Notes under the pieces: model-generated
The model's database searches: none
What the model was told of the DNA's origin: nothing
The model's input: the letters and a program-made list of their open reading frames with translations, nothing else
Translations under genes and position numbers: made by a program
From: Lophius americanus
Taxonomy: Eukaryota > Chordata > Actinopteri > Lophiiformes > Lophiidae
Direction: 5' to 3'
Length of the DNA: 64,000 nucleotides
NCBI GenBank assembly: GCA_037951165.1
Contig: JBBDHG010000051.1
Location: 9,087,501-9,151,500, forward strand
Part shown: piece after piece, positions 12,046 through 23,925 of the stretch
Position numbering within the stretch: the first letter of the stretch is position 1
Layout: each line of letters opens with the position of its first letter

Positions 12046-13469
12046 ATTTTTTATTGTTTAAACAAGTTGTATGATGATTTTATCTTTTCCTTTACTTTGT
12101 TCATAACTATCAAAGTGTAAACACCGTCCACACATGCGTGAGAAGTCTTCCATGACATCATCAGTCAAGGCAGATGATGTTCAAGAAGCTCCAGCAGCCT
12201 CTCTGCTGTTTTTGTAGTATTTAATTCAGAGCAGTTTGAGGTCACTCCTCATTAATGATTGATTTTACATTTTTTCTAGCAGCTGAATTAATGATTAATG
12301 AGGAGGCGTGGTCAATTTGCCTGTTTACACACAAAGAATAAGCCAATCAGAGGGTGCGGATGAGAGCAGAGAGACAGCAAAATCAATCAGAGGGCAGGTA
12401 CTGTGTGAATCAAAACAACTTCTGGTGGGAGTAACCTTTCACATTTTACTCTTTGTCCTCACTTCAGCCTAGAAACAACTAAGAGTCTGAGTCTGAATGC
12501 AGCTGAAGTCAACATGAGGTTCAGTTAGAGTCGTCTCTAACCATAAAAAAAGAGTCAATACTAATGCAGTGTAGTGACATCAACTGGTCGACTGTTTACA
12601 TCCATAGACCACATCGATAATTGTTTCAAATGACAATCAACAATCAATGATTCATTATCGGCTGGCTATTAACATTATATTACTATTACAGCATATTTGG
12701 ATCCTCACTGTGGATGTTTGTCTTTTCACTTTTTGTTTTGTTTTGATCGTTTTGGCTGAGATAATGTAATTGGGTTGAGTTTTGGACAGGTTGTGTATTT
12801 TGGTAATAATTCTGTCAGTTCAACCTCAGATCCTGTATAATGTCAATAATTCACACTGTTTCAATAAAATGTATCCTCTCGGCACGTTAAAGATAAAAAT
12901 GTTCCCAGAGACCCATCGAAACTGAAATTTTAATCGCGATTGAATCAGCAAGAAAATCATCCAATGTTTTCAGGCTTTCATTCTGGCCCCTTTGCTTCAA
13001 AATAGTTTTTACATTTTTCTATCTCATTCTGTCATTTTTCAATGTTTGGCAGATTAAAAGAAGAATATCTGCTATTTTCCTTATTTCCTTTAACGCGATT
13101 TATTGCTGTATAATAGGACCACGAAAGTGTGTGTCTGTGTATCTTTATATCCAGCTATCAGAATATCTGACAGTTCTGTTATTTCAAAGAACTTAGTCAG
13201 TAAAAGTGTAAAATAACTAACTAAATATCTATATTTTTATGGCAGTTTTCAGTACGTGATGTTTTATGTCATTTATTACGGTATCAATTTTTTCTTTTGC
13301 TCAAAAATCTATTTTTGTGTAGACAAAATTAAATCATTTATTTAAATCATTTTTAATTCCAATCATCGACATGTTTTGGAATCTGTCAATTACAAAAATG
13401 ATAATCATAATCCACTTAGCTTTCAGCATATGAAAAAAAAAAAGAAGCTTTTGTTGAAAAAGATTCACC

Positions 13470-14035
13470 TGAACATTCATTCATTCAGTATCCGTAACCG
13501 CTTATCCTGTTTAGGGTCGCTGGGGCTGGAGCCTATCTCAGCTGCCATTATGCCAGTGAAATTTAAAGGGTTCAAATTCTGGAACAAATATGGTCCCACG
13601 AGACGCCGGGCCCTCACGGAGTCTTTTTCTGACGATTTGATCAGAAACATGCACACCGGTAGCTGTAAGGGGTCATTTTGTAGGACCCCATCAGCGCTCC
13701 TCCTGTTCCTCCTCGCACTGAGAAGCAGATACCAGTCCTGCTGCTGGTTGATGCCCTTCTACAGACCTGTCCGGCTCTCCTCACATAAAGGCCCACCTCC
13801 TGGTATCTCCTCCACGCTCTTGAGTCTGCTGGGAGACACAGCAAACCTTCTTGCGATGGCATGTATGGATGTTCCATCCTGGAGGAAGTGGATTACACTT
13901 GGTAATTACTTATAATTCCAAGAACTGCTATTGGGATTTAAATCGACGGGCCTCTGCAGAATTCCTGATAGTGTTCCTGAGATATTTTGCCAAAACAACA
14001 TATCCGGGGACAGCTCCAGAACCTATGAGCTAGAG
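13470..14035. mobile_element. Old transposon-derived block
   Basis: The stretch CCGTAACCGCTTATCCTG with TCGCTGGGGCTGGAGCCTATC is a phrase seen in a widespread fish repeat. It is followed by a GC-richer segment (13600-13900) that is open for 179 codons on the plus strand, but the translation shows no known domain. I read it as a repeat, not as a gene. From 14036 to 14800 no gene is visible; 14438-14485 is a 24-bp unit present twice in tandem. Confidence 0.45.
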
Positions 14036-14814
14036 ATGATATTAAAGCCCACAGCGCTACTATCTGTTAAATAAAAAAATATCCATAAAACCAAAAAATA
14101 CCCTTTCTTGACCAGTCAATGTATATTTTGTTGTAAGAAGACATAAAAGATAGATTTTCAATAAGGGGACTTTGGAGAGAGCCAGCTTGCCAACCATCAT
14201 TGTTCTGGAATAGGCCCTACTCCACAATAGTGACACGGACACTAACAGAACACAAAACTAGAGAGTCAGTCAGGGATGATAAGGAGACAGAAATTGTCTG
14301 TGGCCACCACTTGCAAAGCCAATCCTTCTTTGGGGGTTGTCATGCTTTTGCCTCTCCTCTACACCTGTGGTCACTTCCATTTGCACCAAAGCAGCTGCAG
14401 TGATTCACAATCACTTGTCCTCGCTCAATAGACTGATATCTCTTTAGTTTAACAAAAACAAATCTCTTTAGTTTAACGAAAACAAATCAATCTGGTATCA
14501 GCCTCTTTTTTCCCCGAGCAATCCAAAATTCAATAGGCTCTAATTTGGTCTACAATTAATCCCCTCTGAATATTTTGTGGAGATCTTTTGAAAATATTCA
14601 ACTTTTTATTTTTACTAATACTTCCTTTCATCTGTATTCCTAAATATGCCCATTGGAACTCTGGGAAATTTAGTCTGAAGGCTGTAGAAACTGTATTCAC
14701 CACAAGGTGACAGCAAACTTGGGCCTGATGACACACAACTGAGCAACTCAGACCACATTCATGCAAACACAGTTATGAAAGATGACAAAAGTAATTAAGG
14801 ACAAATCCAGACAA

Positions 14815-15215
14815 GTCTGTGACGTCACTGATGGAGGGGGGAGGAGCTTTTTCATGAGACACAACTGGATCAGGTGAGTCTCAGACTCCAGGTGAGCCGT
14901 TCTGCAGACAAACCATTTCAATATCGCTGTGATTCACTAGCAGATTAACAATTCGTGTATTTATTTAATTGAACGTTAAAGTCCAGGGTACCGGAGGTCA
15001 GTTTTACCCTCAGCTCCATCTGACAGGAGAGTATCAGCCAGGAGAACCTGCTGTGCTTCTTTCTGAACTTGGGTCTTCTTTCAGCAGACTTCTGTTGGCA
15101 GAAGGAGGTCTAAGAAGGAAGTATAATATCTGTCACTTCCTGTCTACTCTGTCCGGTAAGAGGATGCCTCCGACAAGGCGTTGAACCATCACCATCTTAA
15201 TAAACTTCCTGTATG
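14815..15215 (+). other. Possible small transcript or pseudogene exon (weak)
   Basis: A perfect CRE-like TGACGTCA (14820-14827) is followed by CAGGTGAGTC, a donor-like sequence near 14871. A frame open from 14969 to 15184 (71 codons, no ATG near its start) and AATAAA near 15198 come next. The translation matches nothing I know. It could be a noncoding transcript, a decayed gene or chance. Confidence 0.2.
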
Positions 15216-15384
15216 TGGACTCACTTCTGCTTTTATGAAATTTAGCTAAACAATAATCACTTCAAATGTGAATCCATTGAAGAAAAGGAAGTTAATCTGA
15301 GGGGCTTGATTTGTAAAACAAAGGGGGCATGTGCCGAGGTTTGTGAGATATGTACTCAACCTATGCGTTTATTAATATTAATAA

Positions 15385-15500
15385 CAATAATCTTTACTAT
15401 ATTTATCACGCTACACATACATACAGTACAATATCGTGTAATTTATCTCTGCATTTGACCCATCCCTGAGGGAGAGCAGTCTCCACCATCTGTCAGAATG
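15385..15500 (-). repeat. Truncated tRNA-SINE copy (3' part)
   Basis: The phrases TTTATCACGCTACACATACATACAGTACA and ATTTATCTCTGCATTTGACC, CATCCCTGAGGGAG match the 3' portion of the SINE at 30845-31084 and of the copy at 60208-60400. The tRNA head is missing. Confidence 0.6.
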
Positions 15501-16041
15501 TGATTTATAATGATTGATTATTGACAGACAGGTGATCTATCCCACAATTCTCTGTTGTCATGAAAAATTGGTGTTTTTTAATGTTTGGTGATGCTGCATT
15601 GATGTGATTGAAAGATTCTGTTTTTTATGAATATGGTAACATGGTAATTAGCATCTGATCAATGATGTCATCCAATTAACTTTATTTTCTTTGTTTATCT
15701 TCTGTTTCAGTTGGTTTACAATCCTCAAAAAACTCATGAAACATCCCACACACTTCGGTTGTGACAAAAATGTTAATCTGTTATGGATGCGGGGGGAAAA
15801 AACACTTGCGAAAATGTCTCAGCGGGGCCCCCTAGAGTGTTTTGAAGGGGCAGACCCACCACCCTGTTTAACCTAGAAATAGGAAATATTTGTGACATGT
15901 GAATAATATCAGGATCATCCAAAAAGTTTTTGGTTACTATGACGTAAAGATAACGTAAAGATACATATTTAATTTTCAATCAAATACGTTATTAGGGTCC
16001 GATCATAGCAGTGCGAGGACCTTATTGTATCTGCTCCGGTG

Positions 16042-16482
16042 GTTCTAAGCGCCATCAGGTCTTTAAGCGACTTTTGCGTTACCCAAGTTGTTTTTTTTAA
16101 ATTATTTCTTGCTAAACTAAAAACAACCTAATTTGCTCAGAACAAAGAATATTGGACTTCTTTCTAATGTGGCTGTTTTTTACAGTGTAGGTCTCCAGCG
16201 TCGAGGAGCTGGAAGGTGTTGCTTTATAGTTGGAGTGAGGCAAGTTTGAGGAAAGCCACGTTATCGTTGCAACATCAACGTAGTGTGTTGTAACGGAAGT
16301 GGTTGTTAACAGCGGTTTGAACCCCCGCCTGTTGTAATAATGAAGTGGACGGCTTTTCAGCTTTATGAAGTAAACAACGACAGGAAGCACTGCGTCGACA
16401 TTATCTCACTATTCCTTATTTTTATGCTTTTCTGTCACTTTAAAGTTCCAAGAAGCTGAATATCTATTGAAAAACACGTCAA
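16042..16482. repeat. Direct repeat copy A (about 440 bp)
   Basis: Begins TTCTAAGCGCCATCAGG and ends AAAACACGTCAAACT. It is almost identical to 17557-18001, with only a handful of substitutions visible. It is preceded at 15985-16041, and followed at 16500-16557, by a different short repeat reading AGGGYCCGATCATAGCAGTG, a known teleost repeat start. A 92-codon minus-strand frame is shared by both copies but is not recognisable. Confidence 0.88.
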
Positions 16483-17556
16483 ACTTCTTTCAATCAAATA
16501 TGTAATTAGGGCCCGATCATAGCAGTGCGAGGACCTTATTGTATCTGCTCCGGGGGGTTTTCTGCCAATATTCGCCTTTTTAGGGGCTTTCTCATCCCCG
16601 AAATGAAAATGAAATGAAACTTTAGGTCTAGAGAAAACATTTTCGTATGTCGTGGCAGATGCCGAGCTAAAATGGCTCTACAGCGTCCCCTAGAAGTTGA
16701 CTTCTGGATAAATTGTGTTGCCGTAGCAACTCGACAAACTATCGTTAAAGGGAACCTTTTCTTTGAAAGGTTAAACGTGCTTCAAAGTTTGGAATAATCG
16801 GACTGTAGGCCAAGCAATGCTTTGTGGATTTCAGGAAGGTGCGTGGAAATTAGCACTTTGAGATTTGATCCAAATGTAAAGTGCATTATAAATTAAATGT
16901 ATTATTATTATTATTATTAAAATTGACTCCAAAGCAACCCACTGCAGTATTTCTAGAAAGCAGCCTCCACTGTGTGTGTGAACTAGAAATATGAAACTTG
17001 TGAACATGTCTATCTTACCACGATCTACAAAAAAGCCTCTTGAACTCGCCATGACTTCATGTTAACAGGAAGTCTGCAATTTTGAATTTGCACACCTTTC
17101 AATTGCCCGTCTGACATCAGATTTTTAACCTCCAGTAGGTGTTTGATACATAGAGAGCCGTTAGGTATACAGTTGATCACGCGTCACTGAAGTAGGTGTG
17201 TCGGAGTCATTATGGACACCACGGTCTTGATTATCTGCTGACTCATCATGGGAGCCGTTAGCGTTAGTCTTAAATGACGTGCTGAAATGGAACTATGCAT
17301 TTCTCTGATATTAAAAGCGCAATATGAATAATCTTGGTGTCCTAATGAAAGTAACAGCTGTGAGCGTCATGTAGAGATGCAGTGTAGATGTTCCTGTTAT
17401 GGAGGAAATAATACCGGAACACAAACACAAATCCATTGAGGACCATTCTAGTTACTACTTCTAATAAAGGTTCTACAGAGGTGTAAACGTACAGGCTCAT
17501 ACAGTGTGTCCAGGGGTTCGGGGTATTTTTGTTCTGTATAGAATGTGTTTTTGATA

Positions 17557-18001
17557 AGTTCTAAGCGCCATCAGGTCTTTAAGCGACTTTTGCGTTACCC
17601 AAGTTGTTTTTTTTAAATTATTTCTTGCTAAAATAAAAACAACCTAATTTGCTCAGAACAAAGAATATTGGACTTCTTTCTAATGTGGCTGTTTTTTACA
17701 GTGTAGGTCTCCAGCGTCGAGGAGCTGGAAGGTGTTGCTTTATAGTTGGAGTGAGGCAAGTTTGAGGAAAGCCACGTTATCGTTGCAACATCAACGTAGT
17801 GTGTTGTAACGGAAGTGGTTGTTAACAGCGGTTTGAACCCCCGCCTGTTGTAATAATGAAGTGGAAGGCTTTTCAGCTTTATGAAGTAAACTATGACAGG
17901 AAGCACTGCGTCGACATTATCTCACTATTCCTTATTTTTACGCTTTTCTGTCACTTTAAAGTTCCAAGAAGCTGAATATCTATTGAAAAACACGTCAAAC
18001 T
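17557..18001. repeat. Direct repeat copy B (about 440 bp)
   Basis: Near-identical partner of 16042-16482, in the same orientation, with about 1.07 kb between them. The intervening DNA includes an (ATT)n stretch at 16898-16918 whose flanks are inverted copies of 47645-47725. High identity suggests a recent duplication or gene conversion. Confidence 0.88.
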
Positions 18002-19279
18002 GTTTAATATCAAAATGATCAAATTTTTACTTATTCTTTTTTTTTTCCAATCCATTATTTGATTAATCCACTTCCTGCAACTCTAAGTGTGTACATTTTT
18101 TAAAGTTGTGAGTTAAAAGTTGCAAAGGGAAATCCCTTTAACAGAGGTAACAGAGGTTATAGGATACAGATGTTCAGGCAGAATCCTCAAATTTGCCTTT
18201 AGATCACATAGTACCAAAAATGAAATTGACTGACATGTCTATGCAAACATTTATTCCATCTAAATAGAATGTTTTGATTCCACAAATTATTTTGCATTAA
18301 AACTTGTTGCTTTGACTGAACTCAGTTATGTTAGATTTTACTTAACAAGAAGTGATGATGTCATCAAGCATCTCTGCTCTAATAATAAACAGTATTATGA
18401 CTCAATACCTGTTTCAAAATATTTGGAAAGACTTTTTATGTCTTCCCTAACACTCCAGGTCTAAATTCAACAAACGTGTAATACTAATAATACGTTTTTT
18501 TTATTTAATTTAGCCTTTTTGACATAAACAATGTGCTCTTACAAGACAGTATTAGAAAAAAAATATACACAATTATGTGTGTCTGTTCTCAAAGAGGTGG
18601 ATCCAAACAAGGAATGACAAGTTTATACATTTTATTGAATAAGTCAATGAGCGGGTATAATAGATCCACCTTTGGCACAAAAAGCGCTTATACTGCTGAC
18701 CTCCTGCTTTATCGTTTAATAATCATCATATGTTACAATAAGTTGGATTTAGTGAGCAGAAATGACAAATTAATCTTTAATTTAGTTCCAACAGGTAGGT
18801 CTGGAACCTATCCCAGCAGAGATTGGGTGAGAGGTGGAGTTCACACTGGACGAGTCACCAGTTTCTTCATAGAAAACATACACCCCCTTCAACAACAATG
18901 TTTGAGGACGAGGGGCGAACCCAGATCCCACGTGAACAAGCCCCAGGTTCCCAGGTGGATTTTATTCCCTGGGCCCTTCTTTTTCTCTCTATAAGCCAAA
19001 AAAACAAGATAAACATCCCTTCAGTTTAAAATGTTTGTGTGGAGATCGAAACTCAGATTGACAAAATGAATAGATTAATTTCACCCTGTTGGAGCTTGGG
19101 GACCTTCGTCCGTCCTCACTTTGGTCTACAGACTCGTTAAGTTCTGAAAATCACAATCTCTATCGAGACTCCAGTTTGACAATGAACCCCTTCAGCGCCA
19201 ACCACAGGACAAACTGTGTATGTTTAAAGCTACTGTTGTTTGAGGAGACCAAAGAAGTCCTTATGGATACTACGTTGCT
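18002..19279. other. Intergenic DNA downstream of gpr132
   Basis: Mostly A/T-rich, with a fish repeat at about 18795-18870 (GGAACCTATCCCAGCAG, GGGTGAGAGG, same family as 32574-32790). A 153-codon plus-strand frame at 18533-18994 crosses this repeat and is not a gene. The gpr132 3' UTR should lie in the right part. Confidence 0.5.
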
Positions 19280-20347
19280 TTAGGTCTCTGGTGGACTTTC
19301 TCCCTGGTGTCTCCTGTTCTCGATCATTACGTTCCGTTGTGACGTGTTCCTTGTGGACTGTATCTTATAATCACTGCTGTCAGAGCGTAGTCTGTATTGT
19401 GCTCGGTTGCAGACCTGCATCAGTCCCCGGCTCAGCTCTTTACGGATGTTGTCACTGGACAGGACATAGAGGATGGGGTTGATGGCGCTGTTGATGGTGG
19501 AAAGCCCGAGGGAGATGGTGTATGGCGTGTAAATGGTCCTCTCGAACTGGCAGGGACTGTCCTCATTTTTGGGCATATGGAAGGTGAATGCCCTGACCAG
19601 CAGGATGATGTGGTACGGGGTGAAGCAGACCAGGAACAGCACCACCACCGCCACTGTCAGCCAGCGAATACGATCCTTCTGATCCTGTCGCAACCCAGTG
19701 CTGCGCCGCACGCCGGCCATGATGCCGCCGTTCGTCAGCACCAGCACCAGCAGTGGCAACAGGAAGCCCACCACGAAGCGGGCGTAGTAGAAGCCTATCA
19801 CTTCGGTGTTTGCCTGATTGGGTTCATAGCAGCGGCGATTACCTTCTGCAGCATCACCCTCCTTCATGCGGAAGACCGGGAGGTGACAGAGTGCGACCGC
19901 AAGCACAATCGTGATGGCGATGAGCAAGGCAAACCGCTGGCGGCGGAGGCCCCTGGACTCTAAGCTGTAAACGATGGCGGCATAGCGGTCGCAGGAGATG
20001 CAGCACAGCAGGAAGATACTGATGTACATGTTGTTGAAGAAGATGTAGCCCGTTAGCTTGCAGGTGGCCGAGCTCCAAGGCCAACAGTGACCCGCGTTTA
20101 CATAATATGCCCACAGCGGCAGAGTGCACAGATAGGTGAGGTCACTCATCGACAGGAACCAAAGGTAAACACCCAGAACGTTTTTCCTACGCACCTGCAG
20201 CCAGGTAAGGTAGACAGTCAGCAGATTGGTTGGAAGTCCGACAGCCAGCACCAGGCTGTAGAGCAGCACCAGCGGCAGGCGGCCATCCTCGTACGGAGGC
20301 TCGCACAGAGGAACAGCTGTGGTGTTTGTCTCAGAGGTCGGCAGCAT
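19280..20347 (-). CDS. gpr132: G protein-coupled receptor 132 (G2A-like)
   Basis: Seven-helix plasma-membrane receptor of the GPR4/GPR65/GPR68/GPR132 group, linked to lysolipids, oxidised fatty acids or protons. Coding sequence is one exon of 355 codons from the ATG at 20345-20347; the frame also opens at 20386. I prefer the inner ATG because TCTTCCTGCAG directly upstream on the minus strand is a good 3' splice acceptor, so the extra 13 residues are probably intron. Visible: N-terminal glycosylation site (NTT), TM1 around LLYSLVLAVGLPTNLL, TM3 end CCISCDRYAAIVYSLESRG with the DRY motif, YYARFVVGF before TM5, CFTPYH in TM6, NPILY in TM7. The CCISCDR and ALESRG-like, YYARF strings are characteristic of GPR132 as I recall it. 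Mammalian GPR132 has DPIIY where this has NPILY. No neighbour shares its function. Confidence 0.9.
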   Translation of the reverse strand: MLPTSETNTTAVPLCEPPYEDGRLPLVLLYSLVLAVGLPTNLLTVYLTWLQVRRKNVLGVYLWFLSMSDLTYLCTLPLWAYYVNAGHCWPWSSATCKLTGYIFFNNMYISIFLLCCISCDRYAAIVYSLESRGLRRQRFALLIAITIVLAVALCHLPVFRMKEGDAAEGNRRCYEPNQANTEVIGFYYARFVVGFLLPLLVLVLTNGGIMAGVRRSTGLRQDQKDRIRWLTVAVVVLFLVCFTPYHIILLVRAFTFHMPKNEDSPCQFERTIYTPYTISLGLSTINSAINPILYVLSSDNIRKELSRGLMQVCNRAQYRLRSDSSDYKIQSTRNTSQRNVMIENRRHQGESPPET

Positions 20348-20366
20348 GATGTCTGCAGGAAGACAT
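20348..20366 (-). promoter_or_regulatory. gpr132: 3' splice acceptor upstream of gpr132 start
   Basis: On the minus strand a pyrimidine-rich tract (CTGTCTATGTCTTCCTGCAG) ends a few bases before the preferred start codon. It implies at least one upstream 5' UTR exon, which I could not place. Confidence 0.55.
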
Positions 20367-20411
20367 AGACAGCCGATCAGAATCACGATTAGTTTAGCGC
20401 TTACTGTGATA

Positions 20412-20525
20412 CTCTATCCTCACAGTGTGAATGTTTGTGTGAATGGGTGAATGCTGGCTAATATAGTTAAGCGCTTTGAGTGGTCGAGCATATTATAAAA
20501 GCGCTTTATAACTACAGTCCATTTA
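20412..20525. repeat. Fish dispersed repeat upstream of gpr132
   Basis: GTGTGAATGGGTGAATG, TAAGCGCTTTGAGTGG and AAAGCGCTTTATAACTACAGTCCATTTA form the common teleost repeat end. It is partly the inverse of the repeat at 2280-2515. Confidence 0.65.
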
Positions 20526-22486
20526 TCAATTACCATAACGCAGACAACAAAGACATAAAGGAATCAACAAGAGTCATTATCGAGAATTAATTTTCTACAT
20601 CTCTTCGATATTCTCACTACATCTTTACGGTATCATCCCTGGATTTGTATGATATGTTGCCGACATTTCTTTCTTATTGTCTTTAAGTCGTCTACATTAT
20701 CATTTCTACAATTTCTATTTTCAATAAAATTTCTACATTCTCGTTTCTGCGATGGGTATGCTTTTTTTATTTTTGATATGTCATCTTCTCTACATTTTTT
20801 ACGTTATCATCATCAAGATTATATGTTATTGTTGTATTCTTCATCGACACTTTCAATGTTGTCCTTTGTTTTCTTCGTTACATTTGAACTTAATACTTTA
20901 GGTTAAAAACAATTTTAATATGGGGTTTATGACCATGTAATATAATCTAGAGCTGCACAAGAACTTTTTAAGTTCACGTCTCTGCTATCTGTCACCACTA
21001 CACGATCGTCTGAGGTTTCAGTTATGTCTTAGAAAAGTGAAGCGGGGGACTGAGGTAAGGTCTCAGCAGGAAACAGACATTCAATTATCTGAGAAAGAGT
21101 GGAATTTCCCTCTATTTTCTGTCGAGGAGGGTAGATCAGTTCAATGTGTGAGGTTCTATTCTCTGTTTGACAAGACAGGAAACCTCAACATATATTTTCT
21201 CACTTTTATTGAATTACTATCCTCTATTTCCGTTTTTATCAAATCATATTTTCCTTCTCAGAAATCTCCAGTGTGACATTTCCAGCAGAGAATTAGTCCC
21301 CTTCAGTGTGACGTCTGGAGGCTTCATGGGTATTACTCATAGATTCTGATTCTGACTATTATAAATATTTATAATACCAGTTGTGAAGGAGGATTTTATC
21401 TAACACGGCAAATAGATTTAGCTAATAGCTAAATCACCAGTATGAAATAGTATTCATGTCCTGAACTTAACATCTAGTGGTTCCACCTTCAGCAGTAACA
21501 ACTGCAACCAAGCCCTTCTGATAACTGGAGATCAGTCTCTGAAATCCCCTCGTTTTAGCGACTCTCCTGGAAGCCCTTAGAGTCATCAAAGGGTGTTGTG
21601 ACTAAATTCAGTCCAGCCTTAATGTTCCCCAGTATAAAACTGTCTTTCTCCTCAACACTCTCCCATGATGTCATGATTTGAGAGACGTCTACAGTTCCTT
21701 GGTCTACAGTTGTTCTTCTGTGGCTTTTATTTTAATTCTAAACATCTTAACCATTTTAGAGTTTATTTCATTTATTTTTTTCTTAAATTCATTGTTATTT
21801 TGATGAATAATTTTGCAAGGCTGGAATTGTATCTTTGTCATTTGTCATAATTTCATATTACCTTGTCTCCCGTTCAAACACCTGTCAATCTAACTGTCAG
21901 ACAAAAGCGTCCAATCAGAGGCTCTTAATGTCAGAGGTCGGTGGGCCATACGTTGAATTATTGATGACTGACCTCTTTAGCTGGAACATTAATTATGATA
22001 AAGTCGACAGCTTTCGACAAGCTTTAAAAAAAACTAAAATACATCAATAAATAAGTTTTTTTATTGATGCCTAATTCGTTCACAAGAAGACAATTAATTA
22101 TTTAATTAATGAGGGAATGTAAATGTAACGTATTGTTTTGTTTAAGAACAAATAACAAAGATCACTGACTGTTATTACAAGTTAATATAATGGAAATATA
22201 CTTATAGAATAGTTTACCTTAAATATGACAAATAAACACAATAACAGGAAACAGGATCACATAGTGATAAATCCTTGTTTTCATTCATATTTACAGAACA
22301 AATCACCAAAATAACCTGTGACATTTTCAATAGCATATTGATTAATTAGGTGGATAAAGTATATGACTTTCTAATAGTATTGGTATATAAAAAATATATA
22401 AACTAACAAAAGATATAAAAAAAATAGCAAAAGTCGGTCACAGTTCATGTTCTTAAATAATACTTAAGTACAACAGGAATATAGAA

Positions 22487-22532
<46 letters not shown>

Positions 22533-23079
22533 TTAGAGATAGACATTTGATAAAGGTACTACAGCTAAATAAGAACATAACAGCGTAATGTGAGTATATA
22601 GTAATACACGTTGCAATTAAATACCACAAACATATTTTACTGAAGCGCTAGAAGTCACATTATCTTATCACTATAAAAGTATAAAAGTACATTAATTTGA
22701 GTATTATCCGTTATAAAAGGCTAGAATCCCACCTGTGTCGCCCATCACCCACGTGTCTCCTCGCACGCTCCAACCCTGAATCAAGTACCGACGGCTCACG
22801 TGACTCACAGAGCCTGCAGGAGTATCTAGTATTCATCTTTCATCATAATTCTTGACGTCATAATCACTTCTTCATGCAGTCATGGGGTAATGACAACACT
22901 CGACAAAGGGGAATGATCAATAATCACATCTGACCGATGGAACGTCTCTGATGTCATCTGAGTAACGTAATCAACATAATAAACCAGAAAATAAAATAAA
23001 AAATTCATAAAGAAATCTAAATTTGAAGAACATTCGCCACCTATTGACAAACAGATGGTGGTGCAGCCACCTCTCTTTC
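20526..23079. other. Intergenic repeats between gpr132 and vipas39
   Basis: 20640-20870 carries loose repeats of a 'tctacattatcatt' unit. 21440-21640 (GTGGTTCCACCTTCAGCAGTAA, GATAACTGGAGATCAGTCTCT) is a degenerate copy of a widespread fish DNA-transposon fragment. 22488-22530 is an (AT)n microsatellite. No gene is visible; the vipas39 side is very A/T-rich. Confidence 0.5.
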
Positions 23080-23680
23080 CCCACCTCCACTCCCCCCTAC
23101 TCCTCTTCACTACGCCCTCCTTCCCTTAACTCCTCACCTTCTCTACATCATCTCCTTCCATTACCTCCTACCATCTTCCTTAACTTTCTGTCCTTCTATA
23201 CATCCTCCCTATCCCTTACCTCCTCTCCCTCTATACATCCGATGTAGAAATGTAGTAGTACATCCCCACTTTCACTACCCTCTCCACCACTCCCTCCTTT
23301 TCACTACCTCCTCCTCCCCTTCACTACCTCCTCTCTCTTACCTCATCCTCCTCCCGTCAATTTCTCATCTACTACTCTGCCTCCTCTCCTTCCCTATATC
23401 ATCTCCGTTTTCCATCCTTCTCCCTCAGCCCTTTCCTTTATACTTCCTGTTTCTCTAAATCGTATCTTTCTGTCTCATCGTCTGCATTGCTTTCTCCATT
23501 CTTTTCAACTCCTTCTTTATCTGATCATCTTTTTCTTCTCGAATCCTGCACCCAGTCTCTACCGACTTTCCTGCCCTACATCTTTCACCTTCTCACAATA
23601 AACTTTCCTCCTCCACCTCCTTCTTCTTGTCTTCTCTACCTCTTCTCTTCCTCCTCCTCCAAGTGTGATATTGATTGAAT
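23080..23680. repeat. C/T-rich low-complexity tract
   Basis: About 600 bp almost lacking purine runs on the plus strand, made of imperfect TCCTCACTACCTCCT-like units. Open frames across it are compositional artefacts. Long polypyrimidine-polypurine tracts of this kind can form triplex DNA; here that is inference. Confidence 0.8.
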
Positions 23681-23709
23681 CCGATTTATTTCATCTTTTA
23701 AATATTACC

Positions 23710-23715
23710 TTTATT
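23710..23715 (-). terminator. vipas39: Possible polyadenylation signal of vipas39
   Basis: AATAAA on the minus strand, about 210 nt after the stop codon at 23926-23928. Confidence 0.45.
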
Positions 23716-23925
23716 ATCTTTACATTCATATTTATAAAAACAAGCTGTTGAGGAATGTTGAAGCGATGACTCAGCAAAAATGTTTGACCTGAACTCTGTG
23801 GGCAGAGTCAAACCAGGCGCTCCTCCCTCAAACTCTGACACAGGTCGATTTCACCCGATTCTGTTGACACAGTGTGGAGGTTCAGCTCTTTCAAAAGTAA
23901 AAGTTCTTCCTTGAAATGTTAGAGC

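Noticed and set aside
13376..13915. 179-codon plus-strand open frame
   Set aside because: It starts in low-complexity sequence, crosses a common fish repeat and shows no domain; more likely transposon-derived.
18533..18994. 153-codon plus-strand open frame
   Set aside because: It runs through a known dispersed fish repeat and has no domain, no family match and no splice context.
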